A stretch of 64,000 bases of DNA from Flavobacterium marginilacus (GCF_026870155.1 NZ_CP113975.1:3348001-3412000), one strand, 5' to 3'. Positions 43,968 to 52,777 are shown, counted from the first letter of the stretch. The notes: generated by a model from the letters alone, not told the origin. A program made the numbers and translations.

Positions 43968-45395
43968 CTATACTTTGGCTTCTATCAAAGGGATGAAACT
44001 GTTTTTTGGTGCTTCACACAAAGAACAGCAATAGTCCTCTGGTAAATCTTTGAAAAGAATTCCTTTTTCGATGCCTTGAATGACATCGCCATATTCGGAA
44101 TTATATATGGTTAAACACTCCTGACATTGATGAATATCTAGTGCTTTGGTTTCTTTTTTAGCTTTGGCATTTTGAAATTCTAATACACTGGTGCCTAATT
44201 CTTCAAAATATTTTTTACTCAATTCGATAAGAATATTGGGTAATTCCAATTTATCGACGTCTTGTGCATGTACGACGTATTCGCGGGTGTTAGGATCGAA
44301 ATTTTTGGCATGAAGCACATTAAAGGTGTCTCGTATTTTAATCGATTCGAGATCTTTTGGCGGATCGTTTTTTTCAATTACTATTGAGGTAAAATAATGC
44401 CCATCACGGTTATAATCAGACAATCCGAAGGTAAGACCATAGGTACTGATGTCAAACTGATCCAGTGTGCGTACTAGGAACGTTTTTAGATTCAATGCCC
44501 ATTCCATCGCTACAGGCAAATGCCAGTTAAGCTCAAGAAGGGAGTGGCGCACATTGATTCCTTTTTTGCCTAAGAACTTTTCCCAGTCAAGTTTTCGCTC
44601 TTTTGGGATTCCTTTTACGATAAAGGATTTCCAAGGGGTAATACATATTTTTCCAATCTTGCAGTCAAAACATAAATCACACATTTCTTTTAGGAACTGC
44701 AGATCATACAGGTTGTTGCGCCAGTAAAGTCCAAGCCAGTACTGATCGATTCCGAGTCTGTTCATGCCTTCGTAATACGGGAAAGGATAAAACGAAATGT
44801 TCAACGGCTGATCAATTGTTCTGTTATTGGTGTCCAATTCACTAACGAGCTGGAAAATCATATCAATTGTATCCGGTTCTTCCTGAAGAATTTTTTCTAT
44901 TTCGTAGTAGACTTTTCCAATGTCCCAGCTGTAGATCAATACTGGAAAAAGTTCCATTTTGTCCCATTTTGGGAGACGTATGTACAAAAACCAATAGTCT
45001 TCGTGATGTGAGGCTATAAAGTTGATGTGCCCTGTAAACAGCGGAACGATTTGCTGCTTGGGATCGGTTATATTGACCTTAAGTTTTGGATTTTCCTTGA
45101 ACTGCTCAAGGATATAAAGGAATTTATTTCCTGTAAGCCAAGGTGTATTACTCAAAATATCGGTCGCTACGTAAGACGAAACGATATTGTTACCGCTTTT
45201 TTCATTGGGATATACAAAATGATGTTTTCCAATTTTTTCGGCAGTATTACTTTGGAATCCTTTTGGGAATATGATGTCCTGTCTTGATCCAAAAGAGATG
45301 GCGTCAAGTCCTTGCTCCAGCCCCATATTTACAATTTCTCGTAATTCCCCCGGAGATATTACTCCGCCTTTTACAATGAGTCTCGTTAATTCCAT
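43968..45395 (-). CDS. Sirohaem-reductase-like protein with C-terminal rubredoxin domain
   Basis: 475 residues from the ATG at 45395; an upstream start at 45464 adds 23 residues of poor quality. Two halves resemble the ferredoxin-like repeats of nitrite/sulfite reductases: GGVISPGELREIVNMGLEQG with GSRQDIIF near the start, and KICITPWKSFIVKGI then ALNLKTFLVRTL later. The sirohaem/4Fe-4S cysteine signature of the true enzymes is not seen; a cluster CDLCFDCKIGKIC lies near the middle instead. The last about 55 residues are a rubredoxin: CQEC and CSLC with GILFKDLPEDY between. It follows the nitrate reductase gene by 75 bp, suggesting an electron carrier or assembly partner for nitrate reduction. 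That role is inferred. Confidence 0.8.
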   Translation of the reverse strand: MELTRLIVKGGVISPGELREIVNMGLEQGLDAISFGSRQDIIFPKGFQSNTAEKIGKHHFVYPNEKSGNNIVSSYVATDILSNTPWLTGNKFLYILEQFKENPKLKVNITDPKQQIVPLFTGHINFIASHHEDYWFLYIRLPKWDKMELFPVLIYSWDIGKVYYEIEKILQEEPDTIDMIFQLVSELDTNNRTIDQPLNISFYPFPYYEGMNRLGIDQYWLGLYWRNNLYDLQFLKEMCDLCFDCKIGKICITPWKSFIVKGIPKERKLDWEKFLGKKGINVRHSLLELNWHLPVAMEWALNLKTFLVRTLDQFDISTYGLTFGLSDYNRDGHYFTSIVIEKNDPPKDLESIKIRDTFNVLHAKNFDPNTREYVVHAQDVDKLELPNILIELSKKYFEELGTSVLEFQNAKAKKETKALDIHQCQECLTIYNSEYGDVIQGIEKGILFKDLPEDYCCSLCEAPKNSFIPLIEAKV

Positions 45396-45469
45396 TTTTT
45401 TTTGTTTATGGTTTATAGTTTTTTGTTTATAGCTGCTCAACAACAAACTATTAACAACAAACAATAAAC

Positions 45470-48400
45470 TTATTTACACTTCGCTAATATCTCTTTTACT
45501 TCAGTTTTACAGCTGCCACAGCCTAATCCTGCACCAGTGGTTTTGCATAATTCTGTAAAATTGGTTACACCGCTTTTAATGGTTTCTTCAATGTTACCAT
45601 GTCCAACCTGACTGCAGGAACAAACTAATTTCCCTATAACAGGTTTAGCTTCTGATCCGCTTCCTCTTAATAAAGTGTTGCGCTTGTCGGCCAATTCGAT
45701 TTTGCTTTCAATCATTGTTTTGAATTCGGCAAATTCGTTTTTATCACCCATCAGGATAGCACCTACGAGTAAATCATTCTTTACGATGCATTTTTTATAA
45801 TAGCGTTTTCCTAAATCGGCAAAAACAATTTCTTCATAGGAATCATCATTTTCCGGCACTTCAATTTCACCAATAGAACACAGATTAATGTCTTCTAGTT
45901 TCAGAATATTCATCAGTACTGATCCTTTGTAAAAACTGCTGATGTCGCCTCCAATAAAGTTAGCTAAAATGTCGGCTTGTTCTTCGGCAGCAGAAGTGAT
46001 TCCGAATAATTGATTGTTGAATTCGGCAATTTCGCCTATCGCAAACACATCAGGATTGGAAGTTTGTAAATACTGATTTACTTTTACACCACGGCCGCAT
46101 GCGAGACCTGTTTCTTTGGCCAATTCAATATTTGGAATAGTTCCAATAGTATAAACAATAGCATTTGCGGTTAGAATTCGTCCGCTTTTTAGAGCGATTT
46201 CTATTTCGTTCGCATTTTCGGTTTCGAATACGGTGCTTACCTCATTATCAAAATAAATCTGAATATCTCTTAACTGTACTTCTTCAGCCAATAGTTTACT
46301 GGAAATACGATCCAACTGACGTTCCATTAATCTGGAAGCTCTTTGTATAATTGTTATTTTGACTTTTTTATGTTTAAGCGCCGCTGCTAATTCCAGCCCT
46401 AACAGACCGCCGCCTACAATGACTACATGCTGTTCTTCGGCTGGAAGTCTGGTTCCGTCTAAGTAGTCTTTTAATCGGTCGGCATCATTTTTCTTTCTAA
46501 TGGTAAAACGGCCTGGCAGATGCAGCTGTGCATTTTCGGGAATAAAAGGACGGCTTCCCGTTGCCATAATCAAGGTATCAAACTGATGTTTTATGCCTTG
46601 ACTGTCTGTTATTATTTTATCCGCTGCGTTTACGTTTTCAATAGCAACGCCCGATTTCATTGTAATGTTTAATTGTCCTAAAGCATCATCTTTTATTTTC
46701 AAAAGACTTTCCCAAGACAATTCTGCAGTAACATATTCCGGTAATAAAACGCGGTTATAAAATGGGTTTTCCTCGTTTGAGAAAACAATAATTTCATCGG
46801 TATTATTAATTTCCCGATAATTCTGAATGAAACGGAAAGCAGCAGCACCAGCACCAATTACAGCAATCTTTTGGAAAGGCTTAACGTATTTTGTTACGCA
46901 TACCGTGGTGAATTTAAAATCGGGTTCTTTGGAGATTGGATCAACGAGCGTATTAGTCAGATTGTTAGTTCTGTTCAAATCATTATCCAATTGTTTTCCC
47001 CAGTGCATTGGCAAAAACAGAACACCTTCTTTTATAGTATCAGTTATTTTAGCTTTAACGCGTACTTCACCATTCTTGCTGGAAACCACAACAATATCCC
47101 CGTTTTTGATTCTTGACTTGTAAGCATCAATAGGATTTATTTCAAGCACAGGACTTGGGGTATGTGTCATTAATCGGGACACTTTTCCAGTTTTGGTCAT
47201 AGTGTGCCATTGATCACGAATTCGGCCTGTGGTTAATATAAACGGATATTGTTCTGATGGTTCTTCTGAAGTATTCTTAATGCTGGCCGGAATATTGAAG
47301 ATCGCTTTTTTTGTAGGCGTAAAGAATTTTTTATCCGAAAATAAACGCGGTGTTCCCGAATGTCCATAATCTGGAACCGGCCATTGAAAAGTCCCTTCGT
47401 TTTTCAGCCTTGAATAATTTAAATACGAAACATCTATGTTGGTGCCTTTTGTCATCAGACAGTATTCTTTGTAAACAGCTTCGGTATTTTCAAAATTAAA
47501 ACCTGAGAATTTCATTTTTTTGGCAAAATTCAACAAGATTTCAACATCAGATAATGCTTCACCGGGAGGGTTAATTCCTTTTGGCAGATACGATATACGG
47601 CGCTCGGAGTTGGTCATCGTACCTTCTTTTTCAAGCCAGCCAGCTGCAGGCAGTAATAAATCGGCAAATTTTGCCGTGTCTGCACTATGAGAAATATCCT
47701 GAACGACAACAAATTTAGCATTTTGCAGTGCTTTTTCAACTCTGCGGGAATCAGGCAAACTTACCATCGGATTGGTGCAGATAATCCAAACCGCTTTCAT
47801 TTTTCCAGATTCTAAAGCATCAAACATTTCAGTTGCTGTCAATCCAGGTTTTTCTGAAATAGATTCTACACCCCAAAAATCAGCAACTTCTTTACGGTGA
47901 TCAGGGTTTCCTAATTCTTTATGAACTGCCAATAAATTAGCCATCCCTCCCACTTCTCGCCCTCCCATTGCATTGGGTTGTCCTGTTAATGAGAATGGCC
48001 CCGATCCCGGTTTTCCTATCTGACCAGTAAGTAATGACAGGTTTAATAAAGCGGTATTTTTATCAACACCAATAGCACTTTGATTAAGCCCCATAGCCCA
48101 CATAGAAATAAATCCTCTGGCTTTGCCAATCATTTCTGCAGCTAAGTGAATATCATTTACGGTAACGCCGCAAATTTTGGATGCATTTTCATAAGAACTG
48201 CTATTTACAAGGTCTTTGTACAGCTGAAAGTTTTCGGTATGATTTTTCACAAAATCCGAATCGACATATCCTTTCTCGATTAATCGTTTTCCAATGGCAT
48301 GGTATAAAACAATATCAGTACCAGGAAGAATCTGCAAATGTAAATCGGCAGTCAGCGCCGAATCCGTTTTTCTTGGATCGACAACGATTATTTTTACTTT

Positions 48401-48985
48401 AGGATTTTTTTCTTTATGCTGTTCCAGTCTTCTAAAAAGAATTGGATGGCAAAAAGCTGGATTTGCCCCCGTTATCATGAAAGTATCAGCCAGTTCAATA
48501 TCTGCATAAGCGATTGGAACTGAGTCTTCACCAAATGTTTTTTTGTAGCCAGCAACTGCCGAACTCATACAGAGTCTGGAGTTTGTGTCAATATTATTAG
48601 TTTTTAGAAAGCCTTTTACTAATTTGTTAACCAGATAATATTCTTCGGTCAAGCATTGTCCGGAGATATAAAAACCAACACTGTCCGGTCCGTGTTTTTT
48701 TATGATAGAAGAAAAAACAGCTGCTGCACGGTCAAGAGCTGCGTCCCAGCTTACTCTTTCTTTTGGATGTGATTTACTCCATCTCATTTCGGGATACAAA
48801 ATCCTGTCCGAAGTATCATTGACAACATAATGTAAGTTCATCCCTTTTGAACAAAGCATTCCTCTGTTTACCGGATGATCTTTATCGCCTGTAACCGTCA
48901 CTCCATTTTTAGAATCATTTTTTACAATAATTCCGCATCCTACTCCACAATAGGAACACGTAGTTTTGATTTCTGTATTTTGCAT
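45470..48985 (-). CDS. Assimilatory nitrate reductase fused to FAD/NAD reductase and BFD [2Fe-2S] domain
   Basis: 1,171 residues, about 1.5 times a plain catalytic subunit. Residues 1-700: molybdopterin oxidoreductase with a 4Fe-4S site (CSYCGVGC, then MLCSKG), MGLNQSAIGVDKN, and a C-terminal molydopterin-binding part (ILTTGRIRDQWHTMTKTG). Residues about 705-1000: pyridine-nucleotide-disulphide oxidoreductase with dinucleotide motifs IAVIGAGAAAFRF and VVIVGGGLLGLELAAAL, as in the N-terminus of NirB. Residues 1117-1171: BFD-type [2Fe-2S] domain (CSCSQVG, GLGCGSCKTEV). No signal peptide, so it is cytoplasmic and assimilatory (nitrate to nitrite). The fusion implies electrons pass from NAD(P)H to the Mo site within one chain. 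A NarL-like palindrome sits upstream at 49063-49078. Confidence 0.95.
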   Translation of the reverse strand: MQNTEIKTTCSYCGVGCGIIVKNDSKNGVTVTGDKDHPVNRGMLCSKGMNLHYVVNDTSDRILYPEMRWSKSHPKERVSWDAALDRAAAVFSSIIKKHGPDSVGFYISGQCLTEEYYLVNKLVKGFLKTNNIDTNSRLCMSSAVAGYKKTFGEDSVPIAYADIELADTFMITGANPAFCHPILFRRLEQHKEKNPKVKIIVVDPRKTDSALTADLHLQILPGTDIVLYHAIGKRLIEKGYVDSDFVKNHTENFQLYKDLVNSSSYENASKICGVTVNDIHLAAEMIGKARGFISMWAMGLNQSAIGVDKNTALLNLSLLTGQIGKPGSGPFSLTGQPNAMGGREVGGMANLLAVHKELGNPDHRKEVADFWGVESISEKPGLTATEMFDALESGKMKAVWIICTNPMVSLPDSRRVEKALQNAKFVVVQDISHSADTAKFADLLLPAAGWLEKEGTMTNSERRISYLPKGINPPGEALSDVEILLNFAKKMKFSGFNFENTEAVYKEYCLMTKGTNIDVSYLNYSRLKNEGTFQWPVPDYGHSGTPRLFSDKKFFTPTKKAIFNIPASIKNTSEEPSEQYPFILTTGRIRDQWHTMTKTGKVSRLMTHTPSPVLEINPIDAYKSRIKNGDIVVVSSKNGEVRVKAKITDTIKEGVLFLPMHWGKQLDNDLNRTNNLTNTLVDPISKEPDFKFTTVCVTKYVKPFQKIAVIGAGAAAFRFIQNYREINNTDEIIVFSNEENPFYNRVLLPEYVTAELSWESLLKIKDDALGQLNITMKSGVAIENVNAADKIITDSQGIKHQFDTLIMATGSRPFIPENAQLHLPGRFTIRKKNDADRLKDYLDGTRLPAEEQHVVIVGGGLLGLELAAALKHKKVKITIIQRASRLMERQLDRISSKLLAEEVQLRDIQIYFDNEVSTVFETENANEIEIALKSGRILTANAIVYTIGTIPNIELAKETGLACGRGVKVNQYLQTSNPDVFAIGEIAEFNNQLFGITSAAEEQADILANFIGGDISSFYKGSVLMNILKLEDINLCSIGEIEVPENDDSYEEIVFADLGKRYYKKCIVKNDLLVGAILMGDKNEFAEFKTMIESKIELADKRNTLLRGSGSEAKPVIGKLVCSCSQVGHGNIEETIKSGVTNFTELCKTTGAGLGCGSCKTEVKEILAKCK

Positions 48986-49045
48986 TATGTATATCTTTGA
49001 TTTATAAAGTAATCATCTTAGGATCATTTGTACACTGTACAGAGA

Positions 49046-49053
49046 CAAAAATA
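49046..49053 (-). promoter_or_regulatory. -7 box of the nitrate reductase promoter
   Basis: TATTTTTG on the minus strand fits TAnnTTTG, 60 bp before the ATG at 48985. The palindrome 49063-49078 is centred about 21 bp upstream of it, where the -33 element would be, and no TTG is seen there. This suggests an activator-dependent promoter. Confidence 0.5.
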
Positions 49054-49062
49054 AGTAATAAT

Positions 49063-49078
49063 TACGTATTAATACGTA
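49063..49078. promoter_or_regulatory. NarL-like 7-2-7 operator upstream of nitrate reductase
   Basis: TACGTATTAATACGTA is a perfect 16-bp palindrome. It can be read as two heptamers TACGTAT facing each other across 2 bp, which is the 7-2-7 layout of NarL sites (heptamer consensus TACYYMT in enterobacteria). Related sites lie at 51428-51443 and 58591-58606, and a NarL-type regulator is encoded in the same cluster. Confidence 0.65.
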
Positions 49079-49301
49079 TTAAACTAGTTTTATTTCACTC
49101 TTTGCAATCAATATAATTAGAATGCTAAAAATAGGTTCAATATTTTGAATTATTAGAAGAATTGACCACTCCTGAAGAATAATAATTGATGTTTTGCAAG
49201 TTTGACAAAAAAGAGAAAGCAGATAACAGCAACAGAAAGCAGTAAATTGACAACCAGAATCTTCAGCCCTAAATAATAAATTTTAATCCAAAATCTTCCT
49301 T

Positions 49302-49393
49302 TGGGCGTGCCCCTTCGTGAAAAACTTCGGGTCATGCTGTTCGTTCCCGCTTTTTTTCATTTCAATTGCCACAGGTTTAAAACCATGGCAATT
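49302..49393. repeat. Dispersed GGGCGTGCC element followed by hairpin
   Basis: 49302-49350 reads gggcgtgcc, a small cttcg / cttcggg hairpin region, then gtcatgctgttcgttcccgc. A similar order (gggcgtgcc - hairpin - tcgggctgtccgc) occurs on the minus strand at about 43865-43939. It is followed by an imperfect stem (aattgcc...ggcaatt, 49364-49393). A 60-codon frame across it (49153-49335, minus) has a hydrophobic core but a start derived from the element, so I do not call it a gene. Confidence 0.6.
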
Positions 49394-49489
49394 AAAATAA
49401 AAAAAGAGCTCCACTGCCATCATTCACGCAAACCATAACCATTTCATTAAATATTTAAAGAACATCAATTTTCATAAATTAGTTCTAAA

Positions 49490-49527
49490 AAAAAACTGAT
49501 GCATCAAATGAGAAGCATCAGTTTTTT
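49490..49527 (-). terminator. Terminator after the nitrate-binding protein gene
   Basis: aaaaaactgatgc and gcatcagtttttt form a perfect 13-bp stem with a 12-base loop. On the minus strand a run of T follows. It lies about 55 bp after the stop codon of the upstream gene at 49581. Confidence 0.88.
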
Positions 49528-49580
49528 AAGGATTGAAATCTGTTTTTGGCGGTATTTTCTCTTTGTTTCTAAAATCTAAA

Positions 49581-50996
49581 CTAGTTTTTTAAACCAATTT
49601 TAAAACTGTTGATATATTCTACAGGTTTTCGTCCGTCGTAATTCTTATCATCAATGAATTCGTTTGTTTCCGGCTTGAATCCATCGGTAACCGGAATATC
49701 AGATTCGATAATAAAACCTTCTTCCAGTAATAATTTTGCAGCCTGAAACCAAATTTCAGGTTTATAAACTTCTTTGATTTTGCTGATATACCAGTCGTTT
49801 GTTTTAGGTTCAGCTATTTGTCCCCATCGTTTCATTTGTGTCATAAACCAAATTCCGTCTGAATAATAAGGATAAGTCGCATTGTATTTGAAGAAAATAT
49901 TAAAATCAGGCACTAAACGCACGTCTCCTTTTTCGAATTCAAAAGTTCCTAACATCGAATTATCAATCACTCGTTTACTTCCGTCCACATAAGCCGATTT
50001 GGATAAAATGCGGGTAGCTTCTTTTCTGTTTTCAGGATTATCCAGCCATTTTCCAGCTTTAATCAATGCTTTAGTAATCGCAGTAGCCGTATTTGGATAT
50101 TTGGTAACAAACTCTTTTGTCATTACAAACACTTTTTCGGGATGATTCTTCCAGATTTCCTTACTTGTAACAATTGGAACACCAATACTTTCTTCAACTG
50201 CCTGCTGATTCCATGGTTCACCAACACAATAGCCGTTGATGATTCCTGCTTTTAGTGTTTCGGGCATTTGCGGAGGCGCAGTAATATTCAATTGCACATC
50301 AGCACCGCTGTTTCCTTTACTCCCCTGAATGTTATTATTGGAATAAAATCCAGGATTTATTCCGCCTGCAGCCAGCCAGTAGCGCAGCTGATAATTGTGT
50401 GTTGAATAGGCACCTACAATACCAAATGTAAAAGGTTTATTTGTTTTTTTATAAAAATTTAAAACTGGTTTTAATGCATACGATGGAATAGGATGAACAG
50501 GTTTTCCATATTCCTGTGGGATACTGTCTTTTATTTTTGCCCAAGCCTCGTTTGATACCGTAATAGCATTTCCGTTTAAATCCATAGAATAAGAAGTAAC
50601 CAGCTGTGCCTGTCTTCCGCATCCTACTGCCGCCGCTATAGGCTGTCCGGCAAGCATCTGAGCTCCGTCAAGCTGATTTTCAATTACTTTATCTAGAATT
50701 TCCTTCCAATTTGCTTGCGCTTCTAAATTTACAGTAAGTCCTTCATCTTCAAAATATCCTAAGAATTTTGCAATTGCTAAAGGTGCCATATCCGTAAGTT
50801 TAATAAAACCAATATTTAAAATGGCTTTTTCTACAGGCAGCTTTTTTGTTTTTGGAGGATTTTCGTCATCAGCACTCTTGCGTCCATGTACAGTTTTCTT
50901 TTTTAAAATAGGATTGATCGAACTTGGACTTTTAAAAGCGGTAACAGTAAACACTATTACCAAAAGGGCAATTAATTTTGAGGCAGATTTTCTCAT
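49581..50996 (-). CDS. nrtA: NrtA/CmpA-type nitrate-binding protein
   Basis: 471 residues from the ATG at 50996. An upstream start (51128) adds 44 residues ahead of an obvious signal peptide (MRKSASKLIALLVIVFTV), so the inner ATG is chosen. The mature protein has the NMT1/THI5-like periplasmic binding fold typical of NrtA: LNIGFIKLTDMAPLAIAKFLGYFEDEGLTV, NGYCVGEPWNQQAV, then ATAITKALIKAGKWLDN. It should bind nitrate or nitrite outside the inner membrane. Oddly no ABC permease or ATPase gene is next to it, and the neighbouring MFS transporters are broken. It could work with a transporter encoded elsewhere or act as a ligand sensor. A terminator follows. Confidence 0.9.
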   Translation of the reverse strand: MRKSASKLIALLVIVFTVTAFKSPSSINPILKKKTVHGRKSADDENPPKTKKLPVEKAILNIGFIKLTDMAPLAIAKFLGYFEDEGLTVNLEAQANWKEILDKVIENQLDGAQMLAGQPIAAAVGCGRQAQLVTSYSMDLNGNAITVSNEAWAKIKDSIPQEYGKPVHPIPSYALKPVLNFYKKTNKPFTFGIVGAYSTHNYQLRYWLAAGGINPGFYSNNNIQGSKGNSGADVQLNITAPPQMPETLKAGIINGYCVGEPWNQQAVEESIGVPIVTSKEIWKNHPEKVFVMTKEFVTKYPNTATAITKALIKAGKWLDNPENRKEATRILSKSAYVDGSKRVIDNSMLGTFEFEKGDVRLVPDFNIFFKYNATYPYYSDGIWFMTQMKRWGQIAEPKTNDWYISKIKEVYKPEIWFQAAKLLLEEGFIIESDIPVTDGFKPETNEFIDDKNYDGRKPVEYINSFKIGLKN

Positions 50997-51132
50997 GGTC
51001 TTTTGATTTTGGCAGTTAATAGTTGAGTTAGATAAAAATTTTATCAGTATTTGTATTCGTAAGACTGGTTGGTTTTTAAAATAAAAACTGCTCTCCAGAT
51101 AAGAGTTTTGCAGGGCAGCTATACACAAGTAA

Positions 51133-51351
51133 CTAAATAGGCATTATTTTTTCGGTCCATTTCTTTGGAAAAACTGGCTGCTTTTCATTCATCATTTTGG
51201 TCATTGTCAAGTGCATCCAGATTAAACAGGCTGTCACTAAATAAGTAATCATTACTCCATTTAGTATCCAGCAGGCAAAACACACCCTAAAAGCTAATGC
51301 ATTTAAAAATAAAATTCGGTGTGAAAGTGAAAGTGAATTTGTTATTGACAT
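51133..51351 (-). pseudogene. NarK-type nitrate transporter remnant (first and last segments joined)
   Basis: 72 codons. The first about 40 resemble the N-terminus of an MFS nitrate/nitrite transporter (LNALAFRVCFACWILNGVMI, first membrane segment). The rest resembles the extreme C-terminus (ACLIWMHLTMTKMMNEKQPV). The C-terminal part matches the end of the second remnant (IRMHYTISRIMNEKQPV), which supports the assignment. About 350-400 middle residues are missing, so an in-frame internal deletion is the simplest explanation. It keeps an open frame and a NarL-like site upstream (51428-51443), so a short membrane peptide may still be made. Confidence 0.75.
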
Positions 51352-51427
51352 ACTACATATTTCTTACACAAATCTAAGTAGTATACTGAGTTTGAAACCT
51401 GCCAAAACGCAGTTTTATAAAAATAAT

Positions 51428-51443
51428 TAAGTATTTATACTTA
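51428..51443. promoter_or_regulatory. NarL-like 7-2-7 operator upstream of the first narK remnant
   Basis: TAAGTATTTATACTTA is two TAAGTAT heptamers facing each other across 2 bp. It differs from the nirB site at one of 16 positions (on the minus strand) and from the nitrate reductase site at three. It lies 77 bp upstream of the remnant's start, and the nrtA gene lies further downstream in the same direction. Confidence 0.6.
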
Positions 51444-51542
51444 TTTTTACAAAAAAAATTAAGCAGTTCATTTATTTATCAGGAATTCTGGGGATAATTT
51501 TTTATAATAATAAACAGCTAAGTATTATGCATCAGGCAAAAA

Positions 51543-51572
51543 AAAGCTGTCAGAAATGATTCTAACAGCTTT
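51543..51572 (-). terminator. Terminator after the second narK remnant
   Basis: aaagctgtcagaa and ttctaacagcttt pair with one mismatch around 4 bases. A T-run follows on the minus strand. It lies 34 bp after the old stop codon at 51606, as expected for the original gene's terminator. Confidence 0.8.
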
Positions 51573-51605
51573 ATAAGATTTTAAAACATTGGTTTTTCTA
51601 TTATT

Positions 51606-51960
51606 TTAATTTTTGCGGTCTAATGTTTTATATAAAACCGGCTGTTTTTCATTCATGATTCTGCTGATGGTGTAATGCATCCGAATTAAGCAGATGCTTA
51701 AAATATAAGAATAAAAAGCCATGAACTAGACCATATTCCTGTTGTTGTCAATAAATAACTAAAGATGATGGAACCAAAAAAACCTCCAAGTCCTAAATAG
51801 CCTACCATTCCGCATACAATGCCTATCTGAGCTGGGAAATATTCTGGAATGTGTTCGCTGCAGTGCCTATTTCCCATATAATACCGATGAGTATTATCAA
51901 AAAAAGATACACCCCCACATATTAGCATCAAACTGGATTCGGGTAATTCCTTTAGCAATT
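51606..51960 (-). pseudogene. NarK-type nitrate transporter remnant (C-terminal part, frameshifted)
   Basis: About the last 110 residues of an MFS nitrate transporter survive in pieces. One frame gives EYFPAQIGIVCGMVGYLGLG and FSYLLTTTGIWSSSWLF. It then stops, but the next frame continues with LSICLIRMHYTISRIMNEKQ and ends at a stop at 51606. Upstream of the readable part, toward 51990, the frames are scrambled and the rest of the gene is absent. Frameshifts and truncation show a dead gene, not a short one. It is homologous at its end to the neighbouring remnant, so the cluster once had two transporter copies. Confidence 0.8.
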
Positions 51961-52051
51961 AATTCTTTTCTATTAACAATCTGGTTTTGGATGTTACCCT
52001 AAAATGGATGTTAAGCAGTAGGATTAGAAATCCTTACAATTAAGTTTTTCG

Positions 52052-52729
52052 TTATAATAACGAATATTCGGTTGCTTTGTTAGAAAGCTCCATCAGGTTT
52101 TTTACTTTTAATTTTTTCATTAGGTTAAAACGGTGTACCTCGGCAGTTCTTTTGCTGATATCTAATGCTTCGGCTATTTCCTTATTACCTTTTCCGCTGA
52201 GCAAAAGTTTTAAAATTTCTTTTTCTCTTTTGGTAATTACCTGATCTTCTCCCAATGATTGTTTTGGCTCTGCAATAAGTGACGGATTGGTAAGCTGCCC
52301 AATTAATATAGAAGAGATATCACCGCTAAAATATTTTCCGCCGTTGGAAACAGTATGAACTGCTTTTAAAAATTCTTCTTTACTTGAACCTTTAAGTAAG
52401 TAACCATCTGCTCCCGCTTGAATAGATTTTAATACGTATTCTTCGGACTCATGCATCGAAAGCATTATGATTTTTACAAAATTATTTTTGCTTCTTAATT
52501 GTTCGACAACTTCTATCCCTGTAAGATTAGGCATTCTGATGTCAAGAATCAACAAGTCTGGTTTTAGTTCATCTATTGCTGTCAGTGCTTCGAGACCATC
52601 TGTCGCTTCGCCTATAACAGTAATATTGGCTTCGTTTTCTAATAAAGATTTTATGCCGTCTCTTACAAAAACATGATCATCTGCAAGGACTACTTGAATT
52701 TTATCACTCATACTATACTTATTACTCAT
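52052..52729 (-). CDS. NarL/FixJ-family response regulator
   Basis: 225 residues (219 if the ATG at 52711 is used). The receiver domain at the start has VVLADDHVFVRDG and the phospho-acceptor Asp in LLILDIRMPN. The C-terminal LuxR/GerE helix-turn-helix is VITKREKEILKLLLSGKGNKEIAEALDISKRTAEVHRFNLMKKL. It lies 143 bp downstream of a NarX-like kinase gene, its likely partner. Within a nitrate cluster whose promoters carry NarL-style palindromes, it is the obvious candidate activator. Its own upstream region holds TACGTTTTTACGTA (52732-52745) and ATACGTAT (52770-52777), which may allow autoregulation. Confidence 0.92.
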   Translation of the reverse strand: MSNKYSMSDKIQVVLADDHVFVRDGIKSLLENEANITVIGEATDGLEALTAIDELKPDLLILDIRMPNLTGIEVVEQLRSKNNFVKIIMLSMHESEEYVLKSIQAGADGYLLKGSSKEEFLKAVHTVSNGGKYFSGDISSILIGQLTNPSLIAEPKQSLGEDQVITKREKEILKLLLSGKGNKEIAEALDISKRTAEVHRFNLMKKLKVKNLMELSNKATEYSLL

Positions 52730-52731
52730 CT

Positions 52732-52777
52732 TACGTTTTTACGTAGATTCATCTAATTTGCATGCTAAGATACGTAT
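52732..52777. promoter_or_regulatory. Possible NarL-like half sites upstream of the response regulator gene
   Basis: TACGTTTTTACGTA (52732-52745) and ATACGTAT (52770-52777) contain the TACGT core of the palindromes found elsewhere in the cluster but with different spacing. Weak evidence, because TACGTA-like words are also frequent by chance in AT-rich DNA. Confidence 0.35.

Noticed and set aside
49153..49335. 60-codon membrane-like protein
   Set aside because: Its start lies in the GGGCGTGCC dispersed element, and only a generic hydrophobic stretch supports it.
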